A program made the position numbers and the translations under genes. This document shows positions 35,050-46,900 of a DNA stretch of 64,000 nucleotides, piece by piece. The stretch comes from Reticulitermes lucifugus (Eukaryota > Arthropoda > Insecta > Blattodea > Rhinotermitidae). Numbering within the stretch: position 1 is the first letter of the stretch; every line of letters begins with the position of its first letter. The notes beneath the pieces were generated by a model, which saw only the letters and a program-made list of their open reading frames with translations, was not told where the DNA came from and did no database searches. The stretch lies in assembly GCA_026260175.1 (NCBI GenBank), contig JAKCWW010000372.1:24467-88466 (forward strand). Reading direction: 5' to 3'.

Positions 35050-36545
35050 TATGTTTTAATTATGGGTGTAAAGGATGATATATATGTTGATGAAGAGCCT
35101 ACGAATAAAAAGAGAGTGACGTCTATGTTAATAGAAAAGTGGAGGTGTTGCATAAAGAGAATGAGAATTGCTGTGGTTGGTTGCCATTATTTTATAAATA
35201 AATCGATTATTCATTTCATCAAGAGACATAAAAATAAGATCAGGGAAAGGCGTATGGCCAGTGCTCCAGCAAGCGAAAAACATTTCTTGTCTAAGTCGTC
35301 GTGACCCCTTCCTCAGAAAGACGAAAATGGCCTTGAGTCTACGGTTGGAAGATGAGACACAGAGAGTCACACACTGTCAGTCAGTGGTGCTGTATTGAGG
35401 CAGAAGGCCATGCCGTTGTACAACCACAACGCAGTCTGCAGGTGAGAAGCTCAGTTTCCTTGCCAGGAAAGGGCGGTTGGACCTACGGAACGTGATGAGA
35501 ATAGGAGAATCAGGATCCACCGATCACGTGGCAGTCACTAAATACCCCTATATTTCCAAGAAAATAATGAGCAGATTGACTACTTACCACGGCAAATTTT
35601 TAACCTTGATACGACAGGCCTGTTTTGGATGAAAATACCAATACATACATTCATATCCAAGAATGACAAGACTTCTCCAGGCTTGAAAGCCTCAAAAGAC
35701 CGTATCACCCTACTGTTCTGCTTTAATTCTTCGGCGGAGTGCATAAACCCCATGCTGATCTACGGTTCTTTACTTAGTCGGGATCTAAAGGGGAAGAACA
35801 GAAGCCATCTGCCAGTGTTTGGAGGTCCGATAAAAAGGCTAAGGGAACGATGTAGTTACTGCTGGATTGGTTCAACAATTGCGTCATTTATGAGGTCAAA
35901 CGGTATCTGAGTGAAAGAATATATCATTAATAAGTCCCTAATAACATTGATAATAACCCAGATCATCGGCAGGGTCTCGATCTCGCCAATCCAAATATTC
36001 AAGTTGAATATCTGCCCAATATCACCACGTCGCTCGTGCAGCGGCTCATCACGTCCTTCAAGAGTTATTACACTGGCAGCACCTTCCGAGGTATCTTAGA
36101 TGCCAGTGAGAAGGAGCAGTTTGTTAGTGTCAGTAAATACTGCGGACTGCACATTATATATATAAAGCAGTCCATGGACGAACTGAAGTCGACGACTCTG
36201 AACAGCTAATGGAAGAAGCTTTGACCTGATGTAGTTAATGACGTCCGAAGATTCCAAAACCAGCAGAACTAAATAAAGAACACCTTCGTATTATCCCGAG
36301 AGGTTACAGCAGTAGGATTCAAAACGTGAAGGAGGCTGATATCCAGCACGTTATCGACTCTCATGCTGCTGAAATAACTGAGAAGGATCTTGAACAGCTG
36401 TGTAGACTCAGTGAACCAGAATATGATGAAGATTCTGACAATGTTGTGGAGAGACTTCAGACGATTACAAGCACTATGAAAAAAAAGCCTCCAGATGGAG
36501 GATAAATTAGTCAATCATTTTTTGAGAACGACCATTTCCTAACTG
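35050..36545 (+). pseudogene. Tigger/pogo-type DDE transposase pseudogene
   Basis: A DNA-transposon transposase of the pogo/Tigger (CENP-B-like) group, broken by several stops and frameshifts. The N-terminus (35062-35304, open for 80 codons) has a CENP-B-type helix-turn-helix ending in NKSIIHFIKRHKNKIRE. Then comes a region reading ALSLRLEDETQR. The DDE domain begins QIFNLDTTGLFWMKIP (35593-35640; first Asp codon 35608-35610), with LKASKDRITLLFCFN next. The second Asp lies in a degraded I-D-N-x-P-D-H (about 35949). At 36036-36060 the reading runs VQRLITSFKSYYT, so the segment that normally carries the third Asp (Q-P-x-D-Q-G) is deleted. An acidic tail follows (EKDLEQL..EPEYDEDSDN, about 36376-36441). 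It is catalytically dead. Confidence 0.88.
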
Positions 36546-37554
36546 CATAAGGGCATGTAGAAAAAGGTAAAGCAATCTCAAAATGTCTCTGTCTTCGCTA
36601 AGCCTTCAGTCAACCCCTCTGCCATGCACTTTGCGTAGTTGAATCGCCTTGACAACTTTCAGCCGAGGACACCGACGTCATTCCAAGAAACACAAACACA
36701 CACATTTTCGCGTTTATTAACCATTAGTTTATATATTATAACGTTTCTTGTGTCTTTGGTTCCCTTAACCCTATTTGTCCTATTTTGGAAAAATTATACG
36801 TCTATTTGTTCATTCTCTACGATGGGTGACTTGTGAGAAAATTAATGTGAGAGTCTTACACAAGAAAGCAAGAATATGAAGTCTTGATTGGTGTACTAGT
36901 ACAATATGCAGACCTAAAGTTATGGATCGCGCATATCGATTAAGGTGATATTTGAGCAGCATGTTTTCGTTTTACAAGATATATCATATGCGTTTATCTT
37001 GCACGGTGTTCGCAAATCTGAGCAGTGGATCGTAATCAGAATGACAGTAATTAGCGTGGAAGTAATCCATCTTAATGGAGAAGTAGGTGACAGTTGCGGC
37101 CATGGTGCGAAGTGAAAGTTCAGTTGTGAGTCACAGTAATTAAGTGTTATAAGACTACATAGGTATTCCATCAAAACGACGCGTTTATGATAAATTGTTA
37201 GTTTAACGTACATTTGTGTTCTGTCGGATAAATGAGGTGGCGACATCGAGAGCTGGTGGTAGAACTCAGCTCAGTGAACTGAAGTGGAATCGAATTCAGA
37301 ATGATGAAGTTTCAGGATAATTCGATTAATTACTTTCACTGTATGGCTCTACAGTACGGATATTCAATTCCCACCGGATACTGAAACCGCATCGTCCTTG
37401 TTGATTCGGAATGGGGGGGGGGAGCTTTATAATTTGATATTCCAGACAATTACCAGGACGTTTTACGAAGTGTAAAGCGCTACTGTTATTTATAATCGAG
37501 ACTAACAATCTAAAACGTAAAGATTAAAATGCACAGAACTAGGCCTACGGTGTA
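36546..37554. other. Unassigned DNA
   Basis: A G run of about 11 bases near 37412. A 108-codon minus frame (36920-37246) is not recognised. Confidence 0.5.
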
Positions 37555-38030
37555 TCTATCGTTTTGTATGGATGTAAAACGTGGTATAATTCGCTAGGGA
37601 AATAACATACATCGCAGCTATTTGAGAACTGAATACTCAAGAGAATATCTGAACTTAAAAGGGAGGAAGCAACAAGGGAGTGGGAAAATTGCGTAATGAG
37701 GACATTCACAATTTGCATTCAACAGTCATTTTTAGGGTAATCATGAGAAGGGGAGGGTGCGAGTCGTGTAATATGCAAGAGTGAGATGAGAAACTCACAA
37801 AGCGTTTTAGTCAGAAAATCAGAAAGCTAGAGAAGTTTTGGACACCTAGATGTAAATTGGAGGATAATATTAAGACAGATCTCAAAGAGGTACGGTGTGA
37901 AGATGTGACTTGAATTCGTATGGCTTAAAAGGAAAACCAGTCGCGAGCTCTTATTAACAAGGTAATAAAGCTATGGGTTGCATAAACGACAGACATCCTC
38001 CATCCTCTGAGCAACTATAAGCTTTTCATG
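37555..38030 (+). pseudogene. LINE reverse-transcriptase C-terminus, longest copy in the window
   Basis: Starts VLYGCKTWYNSL, then LFENXILKRISELKREEATR and a W-E-N-C block. After a frameshift comes a SEMRNSQSVLVRKSES region (the N-A-Y-R-V-L-V-G-K-P equivalent), a W-R-I/D-N-I block, and a Leu-x-F-V-W-L segment in place of W-I-x-L-A-Q. It ends in the family 3' sequence with AAGCTATGGGTTGCATAAA and GAGCAACTATAAGCTTTTC. All landmarks from the post-palm region to the 3' end are present in order, but at least four stops and shifts break them. Confidence 0.78.
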
Positions 38031-39738
38031 AACGACTTTGTTCCGCGGAAACACCTTATGAAGTTTTCCAAGTTATTGGCACCAAAACGCCCATATCTCT
38101 TCTCCCTGTGCCTTCTTCACTTTTCGGTAACACTAATTTGGTTGCACTGCTTAGATACTCGAACTGCAGTTGTATGTAATCTTCTGCAGCCCGTAGCGAT
38201 ACGGATGGCTGCACAAAGTAGAATACAAAACGCAATGACGATAGCGAGAAGATAATAGGAATGAAGATAATAACAAACATGATCGTCGTGTTGACGATAA
38301 ACGCTTACGTTGAAATGGCTTTTGTTTTTTTGCTGAAAGTTTCATATTTTCAGCGTCAGTTGATTCAGCTTCAGTGACCTGAGGATCCTGATTCTTAAAG
38401 CAGATTTCCACATGACTTTGAAATGGGCTGAGTGCAATGTATTCAAAATACACTACAGTATGTATGACAAATTTTCGGCAGGAGCGTATCAGGGAATACA
38501 GACGGGCTGCTGTCATCGTCTCTTCACTTTACATTCATAGCATTCATAAAGACTGTCAGCTGCCGTATATGGTATTGAGTGACTGCCACTGTGCCAGAGG
38601 ATATCCTGCGACACACACTTCTCACACGCTCAGTGTAACAAGGGCTTATCTTCAAGAACATGCCCGTAACCAGAAGAATTATGAACTGAAAACCACGGTT
38701 CCGTTTACATTTTAAAGTTCATCCCTGAAATACATTTTAGTGGTTTCAAATTTTAACACGAGAAGCTGTGTCCTTCAGTGGTCTCAAATATTAATGCTTT
38801 CGGTTTCTCTGGCAATTCTCTCATTCTGTGATGCAGCATTCCTTAATCCTATGCATACTACACGCGAAATATCCCTACTACCAGCAATGACAGTTCTGGT
38901 TTTTATTTATTTGGTGATTGAGAATATGAGTGAAAGAAACGTGGCTCGCCATCTCTTAACACCTAAAGCTGACAATTTTTTTGTACACGGATATTATGAC
39001 TTCAGAGTCTCTCACTTCGATATTATTCAGAGAAACAATTCTTTACAACATAAGTGAATTAAGAGGTATTCTAGCATGGCAGCCTTTAAGGAAAAATAAC
39101 GTTATGTATGTATGTATGTATGTATGTACAGCACGTCAGTGAATAATGGCACCTGCTCCAACATAAGAATACGTTATAATCCAGCATGTAGATTTTCATG
39201 AGATCCTGTAAGAAGGTTACGCCTTTTAAATGTGACCCCAATGTTATTCATTTACAAGTAATCTCTCCATTGAATGATAGTAACACAATATGTCGCGAAA
39301 TTAGTTCGTACATTTAATAACAGCACATGAAACAAATGGCTGTATAACAGTCCATACCCGTAGACTTGACACAACAGAGAAACCTTGTTGAAGGCATTTG
39401 CGCCTAAACCAGAATATAAGATAACAGCATCGACTGAACGCATCTTATATATTACGAACCCTCCTGCCTTAAAGAAATCCTCGGATTTTCGTGACTTTGT
39501 GTTGTGACAACAGGCGACTTCCATGTTAATGGGTCGTTTCAATCTCATGAGACGATACGACTACACAGCAGACCGAATTTAATTGTATTACGTGTTTCGT
39601 TCTGTACTCTCCATAAATATACAGGACTGAGGAACAGGTAAAAGAGGTCGACGAATGAATTAAAATAAGTACATAAATTGATAAAAATAATTGGTAAATA
39701 ATGAAGGAATAGCTAGGGTTAGTCCACTTACACGCAGG
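38031..39738. other. Unassigned DNA, 1.7 kb
   Basis: It contains a GTAT run at 39103-39128 and a 105-codon plus frame (38740-39057) whose first 50 residues include two hydrophobic stretches. I cannot assign a function and do not call it. Confidence 0.45.
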
Positions 39739-39739
39739 A

Positions 39740-39805
39740 GCCGGAATAGCTCAGTCTGTATAATGATCAGCTACGAAAATCATGACTTTGGAACCGAATA
39801 ACTTG
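39740..39805 (+). other. tRNA-like head, possibly a SINE or tRNA pseudogene
   Basis: GCCGGAATAGCTCAGTCTGT is a good tRNA 5' half: TAGCTCAGTCTG fits box A with one mismatch. The 3' half (GACTTTGGAACCGAATAACT) has only a degraded T-loop and no acceptor complement. So it is a relic, not a functional tRNA gene. Confidence 0.4.
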
Positions 39806-41149
39806 CCGATTCCAAAGCAACTTAAGTTCGATTAAACACGTTGACGTAGATCCACTACAACTGACACCTGATCAATAATTTCGGAGTAAAACATGAGGGG
39901 GCAAGGAAATGCACAACGTGCTGTGTACGGTCACAATTGTCACTGAAACTCTAGACACTGTTAACTGTCTCAAGCTAAAAAGAAACCACAACCATGTCCG
40001 AAACATTGTGGACTTTATGTCCAAACTTTCAGTCACGCCTATTGAAATAAGTTACAAGATCGTCAGAATTCTTCAAAGCTGATTTGATATGTATGCTATC
40101 ACTTTATAATTTTCTTGCTATATTAACGTTAAATATGTGACTAACTAACAGGTAACTGCTAGAAATGCTGCACTTCAGTTTCGGTTCTTGTGATTATAAC
40201 TGCAACAAGAAAATATATACTGTGATTTTGACTGCTTAGTCTTTACAATCGTTAGCTCTGTCTGTTGCAGACTAGACGCTATAAAGTTCTTCATTATCCA
40301 TTTTTCTCCAGCTTCCCATTACTTCCTCTTTCTTAAGTTCAAATTTTCTCAACAACCTGTAGCCAACGCCCTCAATTATGGCTTAACCCGAGATGACAGA
40401 CCAAGTCAACACTAGTACAAAAAAGGGAAAAGTTGCAGTATTATATATCTTAGTATTAAAATTTTAGACAAGAAATGGGAACATACAAGATTCTGAAACG
40501 AGTGATAGCAAACATTCCCCTAATTCTGTTAAGTAAAGGAAAATGAAATCGCATCCTGCAAGGAGAGACAAACTTGGTTAATAGAAGCCGCTGTACTGGG
40601 CTTACATCAATCTTCTAGGAGTATCAACTTACACATAAATCGAACAGGACGACTGTATCAAAAAGATGTATACAGAAACCCAAGAAATCGACAAACTACA
40701 TGGACGTATATCACATCATACGACCCCAATACATTTCGCAGCCACCTGCCAGTAAACATCTGCCTCATTCGAATGGCGACATGAAAAATAACGTACAGAT
40801 TGTTATCATGCGTAAAGTGCGTGTGTCTCAATTTGTTCTTCACTTACTTGAATATGATTCCACGGTAAATATGAGGAAGCCAAGAAACAAACCGTAAAGA
40901 CATGAACAGAACAGGCTGTGTGTGTAAATAAAGCGGACATAATGAAGTGTAGCAATACATTAGACAATAGAGCGAACGTAATATAAAAGTTGATCATAAC
41001 ACAAAATACGTAAGAAAAAACAAAAGAAAAATCCAAAGAAGAAATCATCTTGGTTTTGAAACTGCATACCCTATAGAAGCAAAAATGGGAAGGCACTTGT
41101 TCTTTCAACACTTCGCACATATAATTCCAAGATATACACACATGGTCCA
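39806..41149. other. Unassigned DNA
   Basis: A 111-codon minus frame (40806-41141), hydrophobic in the middle, is unrecognised. Confidence 0.45.
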
Positions 41150-41312
41150 GGCAGCCCCCTATTCAGTGGTACTGGGGTTCTTTCCCTAGGGTAAAGCGGC
41201 CGAGGCGTGAAGTTAACCACTCACGTCCATCCAGTACCGAGGTTAGGAATGAGTGGAGCTATACTTCACCTCCCCATATAGGCCTACAGGGAGAGCTATA
41301 ACTTTTACCTTT
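41150..41312 (+). mobile_element. SINE family B, 5'-truncated plus-strand copy
   Basis: TTTCCCTAGGGTAAAGCGGC, GAAGTTAACCACTCACG, GAATGAGTGGAGCTATACTT and a TTTTACCTTTT end appear in the same order as the reverse complement of 3254-3450. The tRNA-like head is missing or unrecognisable. Confidence 0.72.
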
Positions 41313-41580
41313 TATTTCGTAATTATTAGTACAAAATTTTCTAAAACCCAAATTCAGTTTCAAGCAAATGGTAGACCCTACCCCAGATTTTATCCTAACT
41401 TCTGCTGCAAGAACAAGAAACAATGCAATTTTCTGCACACTTACAATGCAAAACACCTTACCACTGACATTTACTTTGCCTAACAGCTATGTGCGAAATA
41501 CAGAGTTTATTATGTACGTATTATTGCACATATTTTATATCAATGGTAATTGATGTAAAATATGTGTAATTTAAAATACT
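41313..41580. other. Unassigned DNA
   Basis: Overlapping frames at 41253-41553 are not gene-like. Confidence 0.5.
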
Positions 41581-41582
41581 GA

Positions 41583-41632
41583 AGTCCCTGAAGATGTACC
41601 AGGATAAAGTTCGAAACATGTAGGACTGTGTT
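41583..41632 (+). repeat. Hammerhead-like repeat core, best stem I / stem III
   Basis: AGTCC (41583-41587), CTGAAGA (41588-41594), an 18-base region (41595-41612), GAAACATGTA (41613-41622), GGACT (41623-41627). AGTCC and GGACT pair perfectly (5 bp, stem I). ACATGT is a palindrome that could form an inter-molecular stem III, and GTA is a permitted cleavage triplet. The stem II region pairs poorly in this copy, so activity is unlikely without further partners. Confidence 0.6.
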
Positions 41633-43297
41633 TCACAATTAATAGTGAATAAAAGTGTATATTCGTCGGACAATAAACATAGAAAAGAAAATGTACAGAA
41701 TAATATTAAGTTTACAGAGTTTATTGTCGAAAAAGGTACCTGAAAAATATCGTGTGCTTTGGAAAACCTACTGAAGAAAACGATTCTTGTTTATTTTAAA
41801 ATATTGTCTCGGTGGGATAGATCTGCTGAATAGGAAGCTGATAACAGCAAACATGAAATTACTTCACCCATAATCTAAAAACATTAACAGCTGCGGTGAA
41901 CAAATTCGAGGACCAGAGCTCAGTGGAATGAAGTGCCTACACGTGGCTCAACATAAGAATTTCGGGTTTTAGTTTAATAGAATATCTAGCTGTAGTCAGA
42001 GAATGCAACATCCGCAGCATGTGACACTGGCACGCCCCAAACAAAGAAATGTTCGGATATTATGTGTCGCAGTTGTACATACCTAGAAGGCGAAACATTG
42101 CCCCAGGAACTTGGAAGGACGTGATGCAGCGAACAGGGAGTGAGAGAGGGCGACGAATTGCCAACTCATTTACAATGCAAACTGCTGTGCGTTATGGCGG
42201 CACGCCGTTAGTTGTGCAAAGTGTCATTATTAAGCCTTCCCACTGCCTCGGACTCGGCACAACCGGCCTTTCATAAACACAGTGCTGTATCCAGTACTCA
42301 CAGCAAGAGACGTTCTTATAAAACTACGCTATGATAGCATATAATGAACACATCCTACAAAAACTCGCATTCCGTAAAGCGTGGAACCAAAGAGTAGTTA
42401 AATGGATTAAATTTAATATTTCTAATGAAAGCAACAAAAACGCGTTTGAGAACTTCACTACAGCCGTAAAAAATACTTAAACTGATTTAGACCGCATAAA
42501 CAAGGAGCGCGATTTAAAGAAACAGGAAACACACAAGGACTATTGAAAGGGAAACATTCTGTAGAACAGATCTGTAGAAGAAAGTGAAGGAAATGGGACA
42601 CTAACTTAAAATTTAACAACTGTAACGATCATTGGTGACTACATACACATCCACACCTAACACACAAACTCAGCATTTTCCCCACGCAGTGTAAGCCTAC
42701 CTATCTGTTACTTACTCCCACAGTAAATATCGATGTTTTCCCTAAATAACATTAACTATATTTGCCCTTGTAATGGAGACCGACATTTTCCTCTGTGAGG
42801 TTCGAACCGAATGTTTTATGGTGTTTTCGTATTCGAGAAGCAAGTACTAGCTTCATAATGTCCGTCTAACCGCATGTACTACAGATCCTCTTCCGCCCGA
42901 AGGATTTTCATGAAATTTCATATTTTGGATTTTCACTGCAATTTTTCGATACGAAATAACAAAGGTATAATTATTTTTATATAATTTCGATTAATTTTAA
43001 TCTTTAAAGGCACGTGCGTCATTTACAAAATTTTATGTATGTATATCGCGTAAGTTTCAGTTATCCAAGCACAACAGATGGAAGTAACACTCCCGTGTGT
43101 GCGTGTATTCGAGTGCTTCGCTGTAGAAGAAATATAATTTTATTAAATCAAGAAATAAGGGGGAAAAAGGAGTTGCGGAAATAACTCACGAAACCCAACT
43201 TCCTACGCCACCGTCTGCTGGTCCTAAAAACTTTGTTGTTAATGCCATATTTAGATAACATAAATTTATAACGCAGCAATGAAATTTAATTTCGCTC
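41633..43297. other. Unassigned DNA, 1.7 kb
   Basis: A 75-codon plus frame (42049-42276) is the only open frame. No repeat is shared with the window. Confidence 0.5.
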
Positions 43298-43299
43298 AT

Positions 43300-43366
43300 G
43301 GCATAGTGTGTTAGACTGGTGTGTGAATGGTCACACGTTCGAATTCCGGTTGAGCAAAGCTTCTAT
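43300..43366 (+). other. tRNA-like sequence (SINE head or tRNA pseudogene)
   Basis: GCTCATGGCATAGTGTGTTAG opens with a box-A-like TGGCATAGTGTG. It closes with CGTTCGAATTCC, a near box B, then GTTGAGC. GCTCA and TGAGC pair as five acceptor-stem base pairs. The T-stem does not pair and no anticodon arm is clear, so I treat it as a relic. Confidence 0.4.
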
Positions 43367-43651
43367 TGCTTGCAATTGTAAATATTTCGCAGATTATTAG
43401 CATTTATATTTCTATTATTATCGTCTCTTTAGAATTACCTATTATTAAGTATGGATTTTGTCCACCTGAAATTTGTCGCAGACAACCTATGAACTGAGCA
43501 CCGTCGCTGCGCTTGTATCGATGACCTACAAACGGCATTCTACCCATAAGGCATAGGAATATTTACAATGTGCATGCCTATCTGGGGTTACAGAATCTGA
43601 GATATTGACATTAGTTGTGCCATATAATTCGTTGACAGTGGTGTAACATGA
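43367..43651. other. Unassigned DNA
   Basis: Nothing recognised. Confidence 0.5.
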
Positions 43652-43769
43652 GAAACATCACTGATGTGTATCAGAACTTTTTCCAACGTCACTGAGTATG
43701 AAACGTTGTGCTGTACCTTTCATAGTCAGTGACGTTGGAAAAAGTTCTGATACACATCAGTGATGTTTC
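43652..43769. repeat. Perfect inverted repeat, 44-bp arms
   Basis: 43652-43695 (starts GAAACATCACTGATGTGTAT, ends CAACGTCACTGA) is the exact reverse complement of 43726-43769. The 30-base middle pairs further, TATGAAA with TTTCATA, after one G-G mismatch, leaving a 14-base loop. The arms contain ATCACTGAT, and the tip carries GAAACGTTGTG, which recalls the GAAACGTT of the hammerhead-like repeats. The outer flanks share no clear TSD. Confidence 0.92.
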
Positions 43770-43959
43770 GCAATGACATGATCGTTAACTAAACTATAAT
43801 AAATAAATAAAAAGACACTGAGAAAAGTGCAACTTCACATGCCTAGTTCCAACAATTTCGCAGCCATCGAAATGTAATTTCATGCAGAAGTAAGAAAATG
43901 TTGTTCTTTGACATCATACAACAACATTACCTAGTGAAGTTACATATTTTTTTAAGATC

Positions 43960-44195
43960 ATACACACATACACATACACGCACACATATATATACAAATA
44001 GACATACATACACATGCATACAGACATACACACATACATACATACATACGTGCACACATGCATGCAAGCATGCATACGTGAATACATGCATGCATACATA
44101 CATACATACATACGTACATATATACATACATACATACATACATGTATACATACATACATACATAAAAACATACATACACACACAGACACATACGT
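43960..44195. repeat. CA / CATA / TGCA compound microsatellite
   Basis: About 235 bases of ACAC, CATA and CATGCATA units. The four overlapping frames of 67-99 codons across it (Tyr/Ile/His/Thr or Cys/Met/Tyr/Val repeats) are artefacts. Confidence 0.96.
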
Positions 44196-46362
44196 AAAAA
44201 ATATTGCGTTGAGATAGCCTCAAATGACCTAAATAAGTACTAATTTTAGTATAAATCGGTAAATCGGTTCAAAAATTTAGAATGGACACACACACGCACA
44301 CACTAATAGCACGGCAGTCTCATAACCCCATATTTCAGGTGAGTTCATATCTCTGTGCGGAGCCTATTAAAATCGATATATCCTTCTGTCCGTCTGTACG
44401 CATGTAACCACCCGAGATCAACTGAACAACATATAAAGAATTTTCATAGCGGAGAATTTTACAAAAAAATTTTAAATTTCAGTTGTGGGTAAAACCGGAC
44501 AAAAGTAAAGGGCACATTACACAAACACTTGTACTTGTTTCTGCGTGCACTTCCAAATATTATCATATTTAAAAATGTACGTTTTACGATTTTCGAGATA
44601 ATTAAGGAAATAGAACGTTAACTTGTACAATGAAAAATTTAACAATTATTCCGAAAACAGGCCAGCCCAACTCAGACGCGAGAAATAAATACAATTCTTT
44701 ACTGTTTATATTGCTTTGAAAACAATCCCTTTAAATATTTTAATATAATGTTCTATTAAAATACGACAGCGTAGCACACTTTATACATATGTTACACTAT
44801 ATATAGCCTATACATACGTACGTATATGCTGTATACATATTTAATATTTTAGTAGGTGCAATAACAGTGAAAAGAGAAGGTTTCATATTGGGTGTCCATT
44901 AACTCGGTACGTAGTTTTAACTTTTCGCCAATTTGAGTAAGTGCCCACACACAATGAATAGTTGCGTGATAATTTAATGTTAGTTTATTACATGCGAAGA
45001 GCACATCGTAGTCCTAATTATTTGATGAGTTTATTATGCGAAAATAAAAAAAGTCACTTCAAATTCTCCCATTATACCTATTAAAGTATTGCTTGAAATA
45101 ATCAGTTTCACGTTATTTATGAGAGGATAAAATGCTAGCACTCAATACAACAAACATTTTGAACAACCTTCGTTATCTCCGTATACCCAGAAATATGATG
45201 CACTTAAATCTTCCCTCTAAGCCAATTATATCGTGAAATATGACACAACGAAAGCTGACGGATAACAGACATAATCCCGGTACATTCGTCTAAGCCTGCG
45301 AACGACTGCTACCTAGATATCCACACAGAAGCACTTGACCTGCATTTGAATTGTCCCTTGATCAAATACGGCCACTGGCTACCCAAGATTTATATCACTT
45401 ATTCATCTCACCCTAAAGCCATAACCATATGTACTCTTTATATGCATATGTCGTCAACATCAATTCTACTTGACCAATACTTCATAATTATCGTGTCACA
45501 TAGCATTTTCTTCACATTTCTCGGAAAACCATTGTGGACGATGTTAAGACTTCTCACTCTGAGTACAATTTCGCGTTCTAATGACAGCCCTAACGCCGTT
45601 ATTCTCTCACATAAAGGCGCTGTATAGCAATCAGCACGGACAATTACCCTGCTCTTCAACCTATGTTGCCGACAGAGCAAATTAATCAACGCAAACTGTG
45701 TTAGACATCACACTGCTTGCCTTTCTCTCTGAACTGCACAAATCTGTCTGGCAATGAAATGTCACATAGGAATAGTGAAAAGCTGCAACGCTCAGACAAG
45801 GAAAATTAGGGATTTACTTTAAAGCCCAAAATATTACAATTGATATCCTTGCAATAAAATGCAAGTAATGAAAATACTCAGAGTTAGCTACGAACTATGA
45901 CGGTATAAAATACCTTACGACAAGGAGAATATATAAAAATAAAATAATTGTTCATTTATGGTTCATACCAGTAGAGTATAATATCTATTGTAATATTAAA
46001 ATAAACATATTGAAAGCAACAATCGAAAACAAATCTAATGCTTATTCATATTTCTTATGTTAGAATACAAAAGAACGGAGTATTTAAATTGTTGTGGTCG
46101 ACGAATATATGAAGCAATTATGAGCAAGTTAATGTAAATATCAAAATGTTCAAGAATATGCTACGACACTTTGAAGAAAGAAAAGGTATCCAAAATAAAA
46201 CCAATCATAAATTTGTATTATTAAAATCACCAGGGGAAAAAAGGTCATATATATATATATATAATTGATAGCTTAACCATAAATACTCTACCTCAACATA
46301 CACTGTTGCCAGTGAACTGACATAAACGTGCACAGGGCACACAACATTTCGTCATCACTTCT
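44196..46362. other. Unassigned AT-rich DNA, 2.2 kb
   Basis: Short AC (44284-44302) and AT (46246-46264) runs. Opposed frames at 45346-45689 are not recognised. Confidence 0.5.
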
Positions 46363-46364
46363 TC

Positions 46365-46505
46365 CACCGCCATGGTTATGTCCACCTACACCTCGATCTT
46401 CCAAGTGGTGTCTGTCCTTCATGTTCCTCCCCAGTACGTGCCAAATTCCTTGTCCATCTGATTTCTTTTGATCAGATCACCCAAAGGAATATTCAGTGAG
46501 GAGCA
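46365..46505 (-). mobile_element. LINE reverse-transcriptase fragment
   Basis: The minus strand reads RNQMDKEFGTYW and EEHEGQTPLGRSRCRW. These match the R-R-M-R-W-A-G-H / G-K-P-E-G-x-R-P-L-G-R-P-R-R-R-W order of the common LINE tail. It ends abruptly on both sides and lacks the family 3' end. Confidence 0.6.
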
Positions 46506-46669
46506 GCCACACTTATTACTGTTTTCAAACAACTGAAATATATATAAAAGATTTGTAATATCATCTTAGCATTTATAACTTTTCTTTGTCGTTTTAAATT
46601 TTTTACAATTCATCACGTACATCAGTACATTCAGTAAAGGTGCAGTACCGTGTAAAACTAATCACTATT

Positions 46670-46735
46670 CAAAACTGACTTCATTGTTTGTCCAATATGA
46701 TTCGACCACCGACAGTCATCATCAGGGAGATCATA
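46670..46735 (-). repeat. Hammerhead-like repeat core
   Basis: Minus strand: CCCTGATGATGACTGTCGG, then GTGGTCGAATCATATTGGAC. CTGATGA is intact, while the GAAAC element is changed to GAATC. It is in head-to-head orientation with the next copy. Confidence 0.5.
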
Positions 46736-46789
46736 TATAGTCAACGGGTAATATCTTCTGTTAACTGTACACGCTATTCTTAATGGACT

Positions 46790-46900
46790 TTGAAACCCTG
46801 AAGATGAAAGCGACACGTTCCTCCGAAGCGTCGGAAACCACTTACCCGGCGACGAAGAGACACATCCCAGAAGACGGAAACGCTAGATTACACCGCAGTA
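46790..46900 (+). repeat. Hammerhead-like repeat copy
   Basis: CCCTGAAGATGAAAGCGACA, then TTCCTCCGAAGCGTCGGAAA. GAAGCGTC replaces GAAACGTC. The continuation GACACATCCCAGAAGACGG is the block also found after the 34037 core and inverted at 55421. The plus frame 46783-46995 reads through it. Confidence 0.6.

Noticed and set aside
34260-36800. Terminal inverted repeats of the Tigger element
   Set aside because: No matching inverted termini with TA duplications could be found by eye on both sides.
38740-39057. 105-codon frame with hydrophobic N-terminus, possibly secreted
   Set aside because: The start lacks a convincing signal-peptide layout and there is no other evidence; AT-rich DNA often gives such frames.
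43898-44223. Tyr/His/Thr- and Cys/Met/Val-rich frames
   Set aside because: Translations of the CA/CATA microsatellite.
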